A DNA stretch of 36,056 nt. It comes from a virus. The position numbers and the translations under genes were made by a program. Positions within the stretch are counted from its first letter, which is position 1. The number at the start of each line of letters is the position of its first letter. Positions 17,153 through 24,523 of this stretch are shown in pieces. Where the stretch lies: positions 1 through 36,056 of the IMG/VR virus record IMGVR_UViG_3300021579_000394, one strand, 5' to 3'. A model generated the notes under the pieces. It worked only from the letters and a program-made list of their open reading frames with translations, did not search any database and was not told the origin of the DNA.

Positions 17153-17508
17153 GCACCATGACCATCACGATCGAGCGCACACCCCGCACCTTGAACTTCG
17201 ATGGAAAACCAATCGAAGTTGAAGAGCTCAGCGTCGAGCTCCCCTTTGCACGCAAACCCTGCAGCCTCGATGAGGTAGGTGGCTACGGCAACTACAAAGT
17301 GCTCGTCACAGAAACCCGCGAGATGAGCCCCGAAGAGTTCGATGCTTTTGGTAGAACCCTTTTGAAGTCACGTGATTGGCTCGCAGGCAAAGGCGGCGGT
17401 ACTGGAGACGGATTCTTGTGCATTGAGATCAAAGCACCAGGTCGTCCCTATCTCTACGTCAACCCCGAAGGCGGGGACTATGCGCGCTACGTTGCGCGCT
17501 TGGGCTAA
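17149..17508 (+). CDS. Hypothetical phage protein
   Basis: A 119-residue protein, coupled to the DUF3489 gene by an ATGA overlap and preceded by AAGGAG eight bases upstream. It is mixed alpha/beta with conserved-looking Gly and Asp residues (DEVGGYGNYKVLVTETREMS; GKGGGTGDGFLCIEIKAPGR; PEGGDYARYVARLG). It has no signal peptide or membrane segment. I do not recognise the family. It ends the plus-strand operon and faces the HU gene, with a shared hairpin between them. Confidence 0.75.
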   Translation: MSTMTITIERTPRTLNFDGKPIEVEELSVELPFARKPCSLDEVGGYGNYKVLVTETREMSPEEFDAFGRTLLKSRDWLAGKGGGTGDGFLCIEIKAPGRPYLYVNPEGGDYARYVARLG

Positions 17509-17542
17509 AAGAAAAGGCGGCAAGGTCTAAACCTTTGCCGCC
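17505..17542 (-). terminator. Intrinsic terminator of the HU gene
   Basis: On the minus strand GGCGGCAA(A)GGT (17542-17531), loop TTAG, ACCTTGCCGCC (17526-17516), then TTTTCTTTTAG. The stem is about 11 base pairs with one bulged base, and the T-rich tail is on the minus strand only, so it mainly ends HU transcripts; the hairpin may also stop the convergent plus-strand operon. Confidence 0.75.
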
Positions 17543-17566
17543 CTGTGCGATGCACAAGCGAAGTGA

Positions 17567-17848
17567 TTACTTCTTCTTGTTCAATGCTGCTTTGAAAGCT
17601 GCACCAGGTGTGAACTTAGGCACATTGGCAGCAGCAATCTTCAAAGCTTCGCCAGTACGTGGGTTACGACCCGTACGTGCAGCACGCTTGGTAGCCTTGA
17701 AAGTACCAAAGCCAATCAACTGGACATCTTGCTTCTTGGCAACAGACTTGGTGATGATTTCAAGCAATGCATCGATTGCGCGGCCAGCAGCGGCTTTTGA
17801 CATTTCAGTTTCGTGGGCCAATGCCTCGATCAATTCGGTCTTGTTCAA
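17567..17848 (-). CDS. HU-type DNA-bending protein
   Basis: A 93-residue protein with the full HU pattern: MNKTELIEALAHETEMSKAA at the N-terminus, then VQLIGFGTFKATKRAARTGR NPRTGE (the DNA-contacting arm) and a basic C-terminus ending ALNKKK. Length agrees with HupB (90 residues) plus a short Lys tail. The start is a TTG at 17848 with AAGGAG upstream. HU bends DNA non-specifically and helps replication, recombination and phage packaging. It lies between the convergent small-gene operon and the methyltransferase gene, and has its own terminator. It may serve the phage or be a host-derived cargo gene. Confidence 0.93.
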   Translation of the reverse strand: MNKTELIEALAHETEMSKAAAGRAIDALLEIITKSVAKKQDVQLIGFGTFKATKRAARTGRNPRTGEALKIAAANVPKFTPGAAFKAALNKKK

Positions 17849-17895
17849 CGTTATCTCCTTTTAATGAACGGGCGTGATTCTGACACGGTTGTATG

Positions 17896-19167
17896 TCAAT
17901 TCGCTAAAGGGTTTACTTCTAGAACTTGAGGGGTATCAAGGTCCGCCGAATCACTCCTATCAGGCTCAGCACGTTCAAGCACCGCCTTCTTGCCCGTGAA
18001 GTCTTCCCAGCGTTTGACGATGACATCGACAAACTTAGGATCCAACTCCATGAGTCGGGCATGTCGGTTCGTTTTTTCACAAGCAATTGCTGTGGTGCCT
18101 GAGCCACCGAACAAGTCGAGCACGATGTCTCGGCTCTTGGATGAGTTCTTCACTGCGCGTTCAACCAGCTCCACGGGCTTCATCGTGGGATGTAGGTCAT
18201 TGACACGAGGCTTGTTGTAAAACCAAACATCGGCTTGATCACGGTCGCCGCACCAGAAGTGATCTGAGCCCTGCTTCCAGCCGTAGAGGATGGGTTCGTA
18301 CTGGCGCTGATAGTCAGCGCGACCTAAAGTGAACGAGTTCTTCGCCCAAATCACAAAGGTCGACCATTTGCCGCCAGCATCGAGCCAAGCTTTTTGCAGG
18401 GTGTGCAACTCAGAAGAGCTCATACACACGTAGCAAGCCCCCTTGGTCATGATGAGTAAGTTCAGACAAGCGTCGTACAAGAACTTGTAGAACCCATCAC
18501 CCAATGCATCGTTAAGGATGCGGCGGTCTTTGCCGCGCATCTTGTCTTTGGCACTGTTGCCGTAGTCCACGTTGTAGGGCGGGTCTGTGAAAGCCATGTC
18601 GGCCAGTTGGCCATCCATGAGACGCTCTACATCCGAGAGCACCGTGGAATCACCACAAAGGAGGCGGTGGTTGCCGAGAATCCACAAGTCCCCAGGTCTG
18701 GAAACAGGATCTACTGGTGGTTCTGGGATTGCATCATCCTCGGTTAAACCACCGCCTTCATCTTCTGGACTGAGCAAGTCATCAATCTCTTCATCCGTGA
18801 ACCCCATGAGCGAGAGGTCGTAGTCAGCAGCTTGGAGCTCAGCCAACTCAAGCTTCAAAAGCTCTTGGTCCCAGCCAGCGTTTTCCGCAATACGGTTGTC
18901 GGCCAAGATGTAGGCCTTCTTTTGCTCTGGGGTCAGGTGCGCCAACTCGATAACAGGCACCTCTTTGAGGTCGAGTTTTCTGGCTGCCATCAAGCGGCCA
19001 TGGCCTGCAATGACGCCCCGCTCACCGTCTGTGAGGATGGGATTGGTCCAGCCATATTCGGCAATGGAAGCTGCAATCTGAGCGACTTGAGAATCGTTGT
19101 GCGTGCGGGCATTGCGGGCGTACGGGATGAGCGTATCAACCGCGACCATTCGGATCTCGGGTGTCAT
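17896..19167 (-). CDS. ParB-like/DNA N6-adenine or N4-cytosine methyltransferase fusion
   Basis: A 423-residue protein. Residues 5-90 form a ParB/sulfiredoxin-like domain (TLIPYARNARTHNDSQVAQI; GVIAGHGRLMAARKL), often fused to phage methyltransferases. The methylase has the catalytic motif DPPYN (195-199) before the S-adenosylmethionine motif FGGSGTT (353-359), the beta-class order; TDPPYN is commonest in adenine N6 enzymes. HPTMKPVELVERAVKNS precedes the SAM motif. No restriction endonuclease partner is adjacent, so it is an orphan methylase that may protect phage DNA or regulate genes. The start ATG has AAGG upstream. Target sequence cannot be predicted. Confidence 0.92.
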   Translation of the reverse strand: MTPEIRMVAVDTLIPYARNARTHNDSQVAQIAASIAEYGWTNPILTDGERGVIAGHGRLMAARKLDLKEVPVIELAHLTPEQKKAYILADNRIAENAGWDQELLKLELAELQAADYDLSLMGFTDEEIDDLLSPEDEGGGLTEDDAIPEPPVDPVSRPGDLWILGNHRLLCGDSTVLSDVERLMDGQLADMAFTDPPYNVDYGNSAKDKMRGKDRRILNDALGDGFYKFLYDACLNLLIMTKGACYVCMSSSELHTLQKAWLDAGGKWSTFVIWAKNSFTLGRADYQRQYEPILYGWKQGSDHFWCGDRDQADVWFYNKPRVNDLHPTMKPVELVERAVKNSSKSRDIVLDLFGGSGTTAIACEKTNRHARLMELDPKFVDVIVKRWEDFTGKKAVLERAEPDRSDSADLDTPQVLEVNPLAN

Positions 19168-19211
19168 GAGGGGCCTTAGTAAAATTTCGCAAACAACAAC
19201 GAAAAGCTGAA

Positions 19212-19427
19212 GTGCGGATAACAGTCATTAACGGGGTCTTAGCCCGTCAACATCACAAAGACGGGAGCGATGCAGGGTTTGCACCGCTAACCGTAGGGAC
19301 CTATGAGGTCGTGGGTCCAGAGCAAAACGGATGTCTGGAAGTTCGCAAAGAAGACGGCAGCAGTTTGTTTTTGCCAATCGACAAACTCGACACCTACGTC
19401 AAACGCGGAGACGTTCTGCTGTCCTGA
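19212..19427 (+). CDS. Small hypothetical phage protein
   Basis: A 71-residue protein from a GTG at 19212, divergent from the methyltransferase gene and separated from it by 44 bases. Sequence MRITVINGVLARQHHKDGSD then FAPLTVGTYEVVG and a C-terminal LPIDKLDTYVKRGDVLLS suggests a compact beta-rich fold. The Shine-Dalgarno is weak, so the start is uncertain. Good codon-like composition and a small conserved-looking core support a real gene; I do not recognise the family. Structured hairpins follow its stop. Confidence 0.55.
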   Translation: MRITVINGVLARQHHKDGSDAGFAPLTVGTYEVVGPEQNGCLEVRKEDGSSLFLPIDKLDTYVKRGDVLLS

Positions 19428-19790
19428 GAATTAGGTTGGGTGCGTACCCGGTGCGTACTGCGCACCCGGATTTCGGGGCTATCGGTATCGAAATCTCGCA
19501 CCTTTGCCCCCCGCATAGAGTTTTAGCCCGGAAGGACCCGTGAATTCAGGAAGTCAGGGGTGACTTCGTTGAATTGAAGCCACTGCTCGGGCACTTTATG
19601 CCTGAGATGCGGCTCAGTTGCGTGAAGTCTCACTCTGAGTGAATCAATCAACTCACAACTGTCGCGACCATAGACAGAAATGTAGCTTCAAAACGCTGAA
19701 ATGTTGCAGCGTGATTTGGGCTCAAAAACCGCGCATTACCTCTCCCTCTTTAACTGCGCCGCTTACTCACTTCAAATCACGCCAGAACAC
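19428..19790. other. Gene-poor region with alternative hairpins
   Basis: No convincing gene is seen. At 19438-19467 the plus strand holds GGGTGCG (19438-19444), GGTGCG (19450-19455) and CGCACCC (19461-19467): the last can pair with either of the first two, so two mutually exclusive hairpins are possible, just after the small gene stop. No T-run follows. The rest (19470-19790) has only short inverted repeats and lies downstream of the minus-strand replication operon; its terminator may be here but I cannot identify one. Confidence 0.4.
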
Positions 19791-20189
19791 TCACAAACGT
19801 TTCGGTTTGGTTTTGTCGTTGAGCTTATCGGTCACCACTTGCATGTCCCGCTTCCATCGTCGCCATGCTGTGGTGCGATCACACCCGAAACGTTTACCGA
19901 TGTCTCGCCAGTCGTATCGCTTCGCGCGCATCCAGACCAAGTGCCGCTCATCCAACTCCAGAACTTGCACCCATTGCATGACCTCAAGCATCAGGTCCAC
20001 ATCCTTGGGACTTGGTGGCGGCAATCGATAAAGCCTCTCTCGGTCTGGATAGGCCTCGAGTTCACTTTGCGCGACCACTGGCCAAGTGCTCACATAGCCT
20101 TGCACCGTCACGCGAGGCAAACGCCTCGCAGTGCGTGCCGCTTCCGTGAAACGATCGGCTACAACATCAATCGTCCAAAGCTCATCCAT
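19791..20189 (-). CDS. DUF6362 HTH protein, possible late regulator
   Basis: A 132-residue protein from the ATG at 20189, chosen for the AGGGAGG just upstream. The order RLPRVTVQGYVSTWPVVAQ, then PPPSPKDVDLMLEVMQWV and LVWMRAKRYDWRDIGKRFG, then CDRTTAWRRWKRDMQVV is that of DUF6362 proteins. The last third is a clear helix-turn-helix like sigma factor region 4. It is the last gene of the replication operon. Its place before the late genes suggests a transcription regulator; this is an inference. It overlaps the upstream gene by eight bases. Confidence 0.8.
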   Translation of the reverse strand: MDELWTIDVVADRFTEAARTARRLPRVTVQGYVSTWPVVAQSELEAYPDRERLYRLPPPSPKDVDLMLEVMQWVQVLELDERHLVWMRAKRYDWRDIGKRFGCDRTTAWRRWKRDMQVVTDKLNDKTKPKRL

Positions 20190-20409
20190 GCTGCCCTCCC
20201 TTTGGTGGGACATGGTTGATTTGCCCGTAGAGCCTCTCACCAATGCTGCGAATGAGTTGACGCTCCAAGAAGTTCAGACGCGTGTCTTGCTCAGAGATGA
20301 CCAAGATGTGTTGCTCTCGCCAACCTTGGCGCTTGGTAGCTTCAACATCCATGGGGTTAGCTTGCATGCGCCCAAGGGGGGATCGATAGTGCGGTTGGGG
20401 AATGTTCAT
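20182..20409 (-). CDS. Hypothetical phage protein
   Basis: A 75-residue protein with a strong ribosome binding site (GGAGGTG, six bases before the ATG). It overlaps the DUF6362 gene at its end and a doubtful small gene at its start. It contains KRQGWREQHILVISEQDTRL and NFLERQLIRSIGERLYGQ. No membrane segment or known motif is seen. It occurs between primase and DUF6362 in this operon. I do not recognise it; translation is well supported by the ribosome binding site and tight packing. Confidence 0.7.
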   Translation of the reverse strand: MNIPQPHYRSPLGRMQANPMDVEATKRQGWREQHILVISEQDTRLNFLERQLIRSIGERLYGQINHVPPKGGQHG

Positions 20410-20588
20410 TGAACACCTCCAATCGTCAAATATCCATGTGCCGATGGGAAATCAAATGCGTCGAATGACGCATTTGACGTTTTAAAACACTCCTTCTCTA
20501 TATGCGCGTATGCGCGTACGCGTAGAGAACTACTGTTATGGAATGTCGGAAATGTCAGAACACCAATATTTGAATTCCTTAGTTTCAT
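20406..20588 (-). CDS. Doubtful small ORF between primase and next gene
   Basis: Possible 60-residue protein with TAGGAG nine bases before the ATG and an ATGA-type overlap with the next gene, which argue for translation. Against it, most of the frame is made of structured DNA: a perfect 11-base inverted repeat, a 26-base alternating purine-pyrimidine tract, and a near-repeat of GAATGTC. Its composition (Ser, Phe, Arg-rich) looks unlike a folded protein. It may be a leader peptide or only an accident over a regulatory or origin element. Confidence 0.35.
   Translation of the reverse strand: MKLRNSNIGVLTFPTFHNSSSLRVRAYAHIEKECFKTSNASFDAFDFPSAHGYLTIGGVQ
20452..20550. repeat. Palindrome plus alternating purine-pyrimidine tract, possible origin
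   Basis: TCAAATGCGTC (20452-20462), loop GAAT, GACGCATTTGA (20467-20477) is a perfect 11-base inverted repeat. From 20499 to 20524 purines and pyrimidines alternate without a break (TATATGCGCG then TATGCGCGTACGCGTA), a Z-DNA-prone sequence. Two near-copies of GGAATGTC/GGAAATGTC follow (about 20540-20556). The block lies right after the primase-helicase gene, where an origin or control site would be reasonable. Confidence 0.5.
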
Positions 20589-20598
20589 TTTTTAACTC

Positions 20599-22917
20599 CT
20601 AGTTGTCGTTGTAGGGATAGCTGCGGACAGGGAAATTCGTAGCCTGTTTGAGGTCAATTCCAGAAAAGCCACGTACCCCACTGGAGTTACGCCACTTGTC
20701 GAAACGACGCGTGATGAGCGCATCAGAAAAACGACGTTGAGTGCCAACAAACTCACCGCTCATCTCGGCCCATTGCTTCCAATCGTTAAAGAGCGTGACC
20801 GTGAGGGCTTTGTCGTTCGCTCCAAGCTTGCAGCGCTCATCGAGCCAACGTCCCATGGCGTCTTCTGCCTCGAAATACTCATCCGTGGCACTAGTCACTG
20901 AAAGCGGTTGTTTCAACCCTTGTTGTTGCCAAAGCAGACAGCCATGAAGCGCCCAAGCCAAGATGCCATCTCGCTCTGAAAGCAACTTCTCCGTGAGCAA
21001 GGGATCACGCTTCTCAGGTGGCACCGTGATCGTGAAAGGAATCAAGTGCATGCGACGCCGCATCGCCTCATCGATGTTGCGAATGGCTGGCTTATGGTTG
21101 CCTGCAATCAGGAGCTTGAACTGGGGCGGGTAAGTGAAGAAGTCTTGGTGCATCAGACGAGCTGTCACCAAGTCACCGCCTGTGATGGCTTTGATCTTGG
21201 ATTCGTTCCAACGCCTGCCCTGCTCGGTTTCTGTGGCCGATACAAAGCGTGCACCGCGCAAACCTGCAAGATCTGTTGGGTGACGGTCAGAGCGCGTTTC
21301 CATGAACGTGTCCATGGGTGCGTTGGCCGCGTAGTCACCCAAGATGGTTGAGATGACGTTGACGAACACGGACTTGCCGTTTGCGCCAGTGCCGTATAAG
21401 AAGAACAAGGCGTGCGTGCTGATATCTCCCGTGAGGCAGTAACCCACCACACGTTGCAAGTACAGCTGCAACTCTTTGTCACCACCCGTGACGTTCTCAA
21501 GAAAAGTAGCCCACACCGGGCTTTCACCCTTTGGTGATGCGGTGGTGACCTTAGTCATGCGGCGATCGCGCCTGTGTGGCCCCATGCCGCCTCTTTTGAG
21601 GTCAATGATTCCACCCGGGGTATTGAGCAACCAAGGATCGGCATCCCACTCTTCAACGGTTGCACTGTGGCGTGGGTCTGAACGCACGATGCGTTCAATT
21701 GCGGACATGGTTCCCGAGCTTGCCAACCTAGCTTTGAGCTTAGGCGTATCGGCTTTGTAGGAGGCCGCACGACAAACCGTGCGACTGAGATGCTGCACGT
21801 AGAGCGACTTGTCAACATTCCAACGCACGCCGTTCCAAACTAACCACTTGCCCCATGGTGAGCAATACCGCCAATCCTCGCCAAACTGGCGCGTAAAAGC
21901 CATGGCAAGACCATCCTCGGTGGTGTAGTCCAGCCCATCCACGATGTCAGAGGCTGTGTTCTCTTCAGCCTGACGCACGACAGGCATGCGGTCACCTGCA
22001 GCCAGAAAACCTGCGACATCAAATCCTTCGATACGCGCATCGGCCACATCCCAACCATCAGGTTTGTCTTCTGGAGGCTGGAGGATTGCGCAACTGATAG
22101 CACCTGCGAGCAAGATGGCCTGTGACGCACGGTCCGCATAGTCCCAGCCCGGTTTGTCGCGGTCTGGCCAGATGAGCACGTGCTTACCAGCCAGAGGTGT
22201 CCAGTCGGTTTTATCCACGGGCGCGTTGGCACCGTGCATGGCCGTGGTGGCGCACACACCCAACTCAATGAGCGCTTGTGCACACTTCTCCCCCTCGACC
22301 AGCACAATTCGCTCGGCGTACGAAATTCCGGGTTGATTGAACAGAGGTCTGGGATCAGGAGGAGCCATCTTGCGCCGCTTCACATCCCATGGGCGAAACT
22401 CTTTCTTGCCGGGCTCTGGGTCGTAGCGGTAGACCACTGCTATCAATTTTCCAGAAGCATCTTGATAGTCCCACTTAGCAGTGGCTGGCCCCAGCTCATC
22501 GACAGCTGGTGTCTTGGTTTTTTCTCTTGTCGAAGTGCCCTGCGGCAGTGAATCGACACGCCCAAGCAAGTCCTTGGCGCGCTTGAGTACGTCAGGAAAA
22601 TGCGTCTGGATGTTGAGTTGGTAGTGACGCGCGATCAAGTCGAAGATGTCACCACCCTCGCCAGTTGCACGATCGGTCCACAGTCCAGCCTTGGAGCCTG
22701 AGAGCACCAACTCCAAACTGTCACCCGGACCACCCATCACATCACCCACCAGATACTTGGTGTTGCGGCGTTTACCGGCTGGCCATATCTCAGCGATGAG
22801 AGTGCTTAGCCGTTCAAGCAGGGCTTGTCGAATTTCATCTTTTTCTCGCGCGCTGTCTGTTTTAGCTGCGTTGAATTTGCGAAATGCTTCTTGCGCAGGA
22901 TCGTTGAAGTCAAGCAT
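20599..22917 (-). CDS. Toprim-containing primase-helicase, P4/D5 family
   Basis: A 772-residue protein from the ATG at 22917 (GAGGTG upstream). The frame runs a further 73 codons upstream, but that part overlaps the preceding gene and is not protein-like. Residues near 195-290 form a toprim-like domain (IVLVEGEKCAQALIELG ... HVLIWPDRDKPGWDYA). After a D5_N-type linker, a superfamily 3 helicase follows: Walker A GTGANGKS near residue 507, FVSATETEQGRRWNE, and LLIAGNHKPAIRNIDEAMRR (sensor and arginine-finger region). It would prime and unwind phage DNA. The order toprim plus D5 helicase is that of phage/plasmid primases. Confidence 0.9.
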   Translation of the reverse strand: MLDFNDPAQEAFRKFNAAKTDSAREKDEIRQALLERLSTLIAEIWPAGKRRNTKYLVGDVMGGPGDSLELVLSGSKAGLWTDRATGEGGDIFDLIARHYQLNIQTHFPDVLKRAKDLLGRVDSLPQGTSTREKTKTPAVDELGPATAKWDYQDASGKLIAVVYRYDPEPGKKEFRPWDVKRRKMAPPDPRPLFNQPGISYAERIVLVEGEKCAQALIELGVCATTAMHGANAPVDKTDWTPLAGKHVLIWPDRDKPGWDYADRASQAILLAGAISCAILQPPEDKPDGWDVADARIEGFDVAGFLAAGDRMPVVRQAEENTASDIVDGLDYTTEDGLAMAFTRQFGEDWRYCSPWGKWLVWNGVRWNVDKSLYVQHLSRTVCRAASYKADTPKLKARLASSGTMSAIERIVRSDPRHSATVEEWDADPWLLNTPGGIIDLKRGGMGPHRRDRRMTKVTTASPKGESPVWATFLENVTGGDKELQLYLQRVVGYCLTGDISTHALFFLYGTGANGKSVFVNVISTILGDYAANAPMDTFMETRSDRHPTDLAGLRGARFVSATETEQGRRWNESKIKAITGGDLVTARLMHQDFFTYPPQFKLLIAGNHKPAIRNIDEAMRRRMHLIPFTITVPPEKRDPLLTEKLLSERDGILAWALHGCLLWQQQGLKQPLSVTSATDEYFEAEDAMGRWLDERCKLGANDKALTVTLFNDWKQWAEMSGEFVGTQRRFSDALITRRFDKWRNSSGVRGFSGIDLKQATNFPVRSYPYNDN

Positions 22918-23215
22918 GTGCCACCTCACTTCCCTGAGCTTGTCGTGAGGCCTGCGATGCAATTTGGTCTTGAGCTTCTTTTGCTTGTGCCGCCAACAAC
23001 TCACCGAGTTGTGCGTGCCAGACACGTAATTCGGCCAAGCGATAGCGCACCAACTTGTTGATGTAGTAATGCGGGATCTGGAGCTTCTTACGCTTGTAGG
23101 GATTGCGGAAAAAGTAGAACGGCAGGTTGAACGCAACTGCAGCTTGCTCGGACGAGAGCATGGTCTCGAAAGTGTTTGTGTTGCCCTGTGGATTTCGGTT
23201 TGTTTGATTTGTCAT
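22910..23215 (-). CDS. Hypothetical phage protein, possible DNA-binding
   Basis: A 101-residue protein overlapping the primase start by eight bases. After a Thr/Asn-rich start it reads LSSEQAAVAFNLPFYFFRNP, then YKRKKLQIPHYYINKLVRYR and a long helix LAELRVWHAQLGELLAAQAK. The first half resembles a helix-turn-helix of excisionase-like type with basic and aromatic residues; the second half is a coiled-coil-like helix. GGGAGAA lies nine bases upstream of the ATG, directly after a strong hairpin. Partner of the primase is possible, but unproven. Confidence 0.7.
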   Translation of the reverse strand: MTNQTNRNPQGNTNTFETMLSSEQAAVAFNLPFYFFRNPYKRKKLQIPHYYINKLVRYRLAELRVWHAQLGELLAAQAKEAQDQIASQASRQAQGSEVAHA

Positions 23216-23231
23216 GGCAAGAGTTCTCCCT

Positions 23232-23298
23232 GCTGACCATTCGCATGGTCAGCATCAGGTTTGAAAAATTGAATAAGACGCAGCAGCTAGTGCTGCGT
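23232..23298. repeat. Two tandem perfect hairpins in the operon leader
   Basis: GCTGACCAT (23232-23240), TCGC, ATGGTCAGC (23245-23253) is a perfect nine-base-pair hairpin. ACGCAGCA (23278-23285), GCTAG, TGCTGCGT (23291-23298) is a perfect eight-base-pair hairpin. Both lie in the 96-base gap between the DUF6511 gene and the next gene. No long T-run follows on the minus strand, so they look more like processing or control elements than simple terminators. Confidence 0.6.
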
Positions 23299-23311
23299 TT
23301 GGATGGCTTGT

Positions 23312-23743
23312 CTAGCCATAGGCCCCTTGGCCAAGCATTCGCAAAGGTGGGTACTTGCCTGCCTCATGCGCTTGGACCATCGCCTCAACATAGGTGGTGA
23401 CCACCGCGTTGATCAAGAGCAGCGCTTCCTCTTGCGAGTAAGTACTTAGCGCGCGGTCCATGCCCACTTCGTTCGCCGCCTCACCCAAGGGTTTGAGACA
23501 ACGATGCATGGCTGCCATCTCGGCTTCGGAAGGATCAATCACTTCGCCCTCCTTTACCGTGATGCGGGCATCTCCACGGTTGAGTAAACGCACGCCTGCT
23601 TCGTAGAGTTTGTGAAAACACCGCTGGCAGCGCTGCGAACAAAACACCCAGTCGACGGGATAACGACGAGCCCTCCCGACCTGAAAGCGAGTGTCCGCAT
23701 GACCGAAGCCTCTGGCCTCTCTGGCACAAACCCAACATTTCAT
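23312..23743 (-). CDS. DUF6511-like zinc-binding protein
   Basis: A 143-residue protein from ATG 23743 (an in-frame ATG lies seven codons earlier). It begins MKCWVCAREARGFGHADTRF and continues RRYPVDWVFCSQRCQRCFHK, giving CxxC...CxxRC zinc-ribbon pairs. Further on, VIDPSEAEMAAMHRCLKPLG, then the C-terminal INAVVTTYVEAMVQAHEAGK and YPPLR fit DUF6511. Such proteins accompany phage replication modules. The exact activity is unknown. Its start lies 36 bases after the previous gene stop. Confidence 0.78.
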   Translation of the reverse strand: MKCWVCAREARGFGHADTRFQVGRARRYPVDWVFCSQRCQRCFHKLYEAGVRLLNRGDARITVKEGEVIDPSEAEMAAMHRCLKPLGEAANEVGMDRALSTYSQEEALLLINAVVTTYVEAMVQAHEAGKYPPLRMLGQGAYG

Positions 23744-23779
23744 GGCCGCGCGTTTTCTCACCATGCTTCAGAGCTTTAC

Positions 23780-24487
23780 TCACTGCGCCCATGAGGGACG
23801 TCCTTGCGTGCTGGGCACACGCGTTTGCGTTGAGTAACCCGTAGGTGGGTAGTTCGATGGCGGCAAGTTAGCTGGTGGCACGTGCGACACAGGGACAGCC
23901 GCAGCGGGGGCACCACCATTTGAGCCACCTTGCCCTGCTACTTGCGCCTTGGCCAAGATCAGATCGGCATAGTCTTTGTGATCAGGCTCAATGACCATTC
24001 GGATGATGTTGCGCAACTCACCTTTGCCGTCTTTTTCGACTCCGATGCGCGAGGGAAACTCCACACCGTCCAAGTCTGCAAAACTGCGGATTTGACGAGC
24101 GTGCGCGGCCTCAGGCGAGTTGTCGTCTGGGTGGATGTTGCGAGAGCTGTTGAGCACCGCTTTGATAAAGCTGCGCCCCATCTGCCCCCAAGTCGGCCCC
24201 TTGTTGGAGTGCAAGCCCACATTGCTCCAGATCTTGCGCTTGGCGAACTGACCGTGCAACACGACAAATTCACAGGACAGGAAAACCGCACCTGTTTCAT
24301 GTGAAGCAGTTGCATAGCCTGCCGTCCATCCGCGATCGGGTTCGTCATAGCCACCGGGCTTGATGGTCATGCGCACCACGGCTTGGGTTCCTTTGGGGAT
24401 CAGGTCAAAGCCACTTTGTTGGGCTTCGGCATCGTTGAAATCGTTCCAGCTGCTGGGAGCGTTTGAGGCGTGTTGTTCTTGGTACAT
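23780..24487 (-). CDS. Conserved phage protein of the replication operon, possible ssDNA-binding
   Basis: A 235-residue protein from ATG 24487; a TTG four codons upstream is the alternative. The N-terminal two thirds are beta-rich: SWNDFNDAEAQQSGFDLIPK, GTQAVVRMTIKPGGYDEPDR, then CEFVVLHGQFAKRKIWSNVG and MGRSFIKAVLNSSRNIHPDD. The C-terminal 55 residues are Gly/Pro/Ser-rich and disordered, ending in RPSWAQ. A beta-rich core plus a disordered tail is typical of single-strand-binding proteins and the DUF669 group; this function is an inference. Position near the primase agrees. Confidence 0.68.
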   Translation of the reverse strand: MYQEQHASNAPSSWNDFNDAEAQQSGFDLIPKGTQAVVRMTIKPGGYDEPDRGWTAGYATASHETGAVFLSCEFVVLHGQFAKRKIWSNVGLHSNKGPTWGQMGRSFIKAVLNSSRNIHPDDNSPEAAHARQIRSFADLDGVEFPSRIGVEKDGKGELRNIIRMVIEPDHKDYADLILAKAQVAGQGGSNGGAPAAAVPVSHVPPANLPPSNYPPTGYSTQTRVPSTQGRPSWAQ

Positions 24488-24523
24488 GTGTAAATCCAAT
24501 CAATGTGTGAATGAAGGGCTGAT

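Noticed and set aside
19331-19543. Overlapping plus-strand frame ending RVLARKDP
   Set aside because: It starts inside the 19212-19427 gene in another frame and has no ribosome binding site; probably chance.
22918-23136. Upstream extension of the primase frame by 73 codons
   Set aside because: It overlaps a well-supported gene, is Ser/Arg-rich with no conserved look, and the ATG at 22917 has its own ribosome binding site.
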